A stretch of 64,000 bases of DNA from Actinoallomurus oryzae (GTDB lineage: Bacteria; Actinomycetota; Actinomycetes; Streptosporangiales; Streptosporangiaceae), in the NCBI RefSeq assembly GCF_039541955.1, contig NZ_BAABHF010000064.1, positions 3,024 through 67,023 on the forward strand. Direction: 5' to 3'. Below the pieces are notes generated by a model, which did not search any database, was not told the origin of the DNA, and was given only the letters and a program-made list of their open reading frames with translations. Shown here piece by piece: positions 63,058 to 64,000 of the stretch; position 1 is the first letter of the stretch; every line of letters starts with the position of its first letter. Position numbers and translations under genes: made by a program.

Positions 63058-64000
63058 TCAGGCGACGATGCGCAGCGGGTTCTCCAGCAGCTCGGCGAGC
63101 TGGCCGAGGAACGCCGCGCCGGTGGCGCCGTCGCAGGCCCGGTGGTCGACCGACAGCGTGATGGTCATCCGGTCGCGCGGGACCACCTCGCCGTCGCGGA
63201 ACACGACGTCCTTGCGGGTCGCGCCCACCGCGAGGATCGCCGCCTCCGGCGGGTTGATCACGGCGGTGAAGGCGTCCACGCCGAACATGCCCAGGTTGCT
63301 CACCGTGAACGTGCCGCCCGACATCTCCTGCGGCGTCAGCTTCTGCTCCCGGGCGCGCCCGGCCAGCTCGCGCGTCTCCGCGCCGATCGCCGACACGCTC
63401 TTGCGGTCGGCGTCGCGGATCACCGGCACGACCAGGCCCTCGTCCAGGGCCACCGCCACGCCCACGTGCACCCGCTTGTGCACGAGCAGGTGCTCCTCGG
63501 TGAAGGAGACGTTCAGCACCGGGTTGGCGCGCAGCGCCGTCGCACACGCCTTGACGATCAGGTCGTTGACGCTGACCTTGGCCGGGGCGAGCGCGGCGTT
63601 GAGCGTCTTGCGGAACGCCAGGAGCTCCTCCACGTCGACGACGCGCGTCAGGTAGAAGTGCGGCGCGGTCCGCATGCTCTCGGCGAGCCGGCGCGCGGTG
63701 ACCTTGCGGATCCGGCTCAGCGGCACCCGCTCGACGTCCTCGTCATCGACGGGCGCCTGGACCGCCTGCGGGGCCGCCGCCGGCGCGGCGGGCTGCGGCG
63801 TGGCCTGCGGGGCGGGGGCCGCGGCGGGCGGCGCGGACCGGACGGCGGAGTCGAGCGCGGCCGCCTCGACGGCGGCGCGGACGATGCGCCCGCCGGGGCC
63901 GGACCCGGTCACCGTGCTGAGGTCGATGCCGTTCTCCCGCGCGATCCGGCGGGCCAGCGGCGAGGACGGCGGACGGGACCGTCCGTTCCGTCCGGCCGGC
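63058..64000 (-). CDS. 2-oxo acid dehydrogenase E2 (dihydrolipoamide acyltransferase), 5' end outside window
   Basis: The frame runs off the right edge, so at least 313 C-terminal residues are visible. Near the edge is a peripheral-subunit-binding domain (SPLARRIARENGIDLSTVTG, then GSGPGGRIVRAAVEAA), then an Ala/Pro linker (about 35 residues), then the catalytic CoA-acyltransferase domain with SRIRKVTARRLAESM and the active-site DHRACDG. The lipoyl domain must lie beyond 64000. It transfers acyl groups to CoA in a pyruvate or branched-chain 2-oxoacid dehydrogenase complex; the E1 genes should be immediately upstream, outside the window. Confidence 0.93.
   Translation of the reverse strand, partial: PAGRNGRSRPPSSPLARRIARENGIDLSTVTGSGPGGRIVRAAVEAAALDSAVRSAPPAAAPAPQATPQPAAPAAAPQAVQAPVDDEDVERVPLSRIRKVTARRLAESMRTAPHFYLTRVVDVEELLAFRKTLNAALAPAKVSVNDLIVKACATALRANPVLNVSFTEEHLLVHKRVHVGVAVALDEGLVVPVIRDADRKSVSAIGAETRELAGRAREQKLTPQEMSGGTFTVSNLGMFGVDAFTAVINPPEAAILAVGATRKDVVFRDGEVVPRDRMTITLSVDHRACDGATGAAFLGQLAELLENPLRIVA

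Overview
The window is 64 kb of very GC-rich DNA from an actinomycete. The support is SteA/SteB, RbpA, WhiA, OpcA, an actinobacterial-type G6P isomerase, TlyA, the uvrC-rapZ-yvcK-whiA order, GTG/TTG starts and GC-rich third positions. The gene order resembles Streptosporangiales-type bacteria more than mycobacteria, but genus cannot be fixed from the sequence. Most of the window is core chromosome. I saw no tRNA, rRNA, CRISPR array, insertion sequence or prophage.

Layout. 0.3-7.9 kb: a DUF1015 gene, a TPR protein, a HAD-IIA phosphatase, an SCP2-type protein, a coupled string tlyA - 62-codon ORF - nadK, then recN behind a clean LexA box. 8.1-13.9 kb: an overlapping five-gene envelope operon (steA, steB, MraY-like transferase, MurJ-like flippase, GT4 glycosyltransferase). 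13.9-15.1 kb: a yybP-ykoY (Mn2+) riboswitch and the terC-type gene it controls. 15.1-20.8 kb: accessory genes, including two TetR regulators divergent from a DMT exporter and a GH13 enzyme, each with a pair of tandem palindromic operators, then MarR and MBL-fold genes. 21.6-31 kb: uvrA (LexA-box-like site), a Rieske lipoprotein, a DinB protein, and uvrC-rapZ-yvcK-whiA. 31-36 kb: a small membrane protein divergent from gap-pgk-tpiA-secG-rbpA, with two DasR-type palindromes between them. 36.4-37.8 kb: a ZTP riboswitch and glyA.

37.9-41.9 kb holds the most unusual locus: a predicted STAND-like P-loop NTPase with a long array of 28-residue repeats. Its N-terminal domain lies in another frame, so the gene is split by a +1 shift at about 38,636. 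42-47 kb: CMD-family protein, a ClpP homologue that has lost Ser and His of the triad, an FhuF-like Fe-S protein, a methyltransferase, and an XRE regulator divergent from an aldo/keto reductase. 47-55.6 kb, minus strand: the pentose-phosphate cluster tkt-tal-pgi-zwf-opcA-pgl. 56-64 kb: ctaB, a PrsW-family protease, a quinone reductase/MarR pair, a broken GH92 mannosidase gene behind an intact LacI-type operator, and the 3' part of a 2-oxoacid dehydrogenase E2 gene at the right edge.

How the parts fit. Glycolysis (gap-pgk-tpi), the oxidative and non-oxidative pentose-phosphate steps and one-carbon metabolism (glyA) sit close together. Several control devices can be read directly: two riboswitches, two LexA sites, DasR-type and LacI-type operators, and tandem TetR operators. 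Stop/start overlaps (ATGA, GTGA, TTGA) are common. In three places a very short ORF is inserted as a relay between two larger genes.
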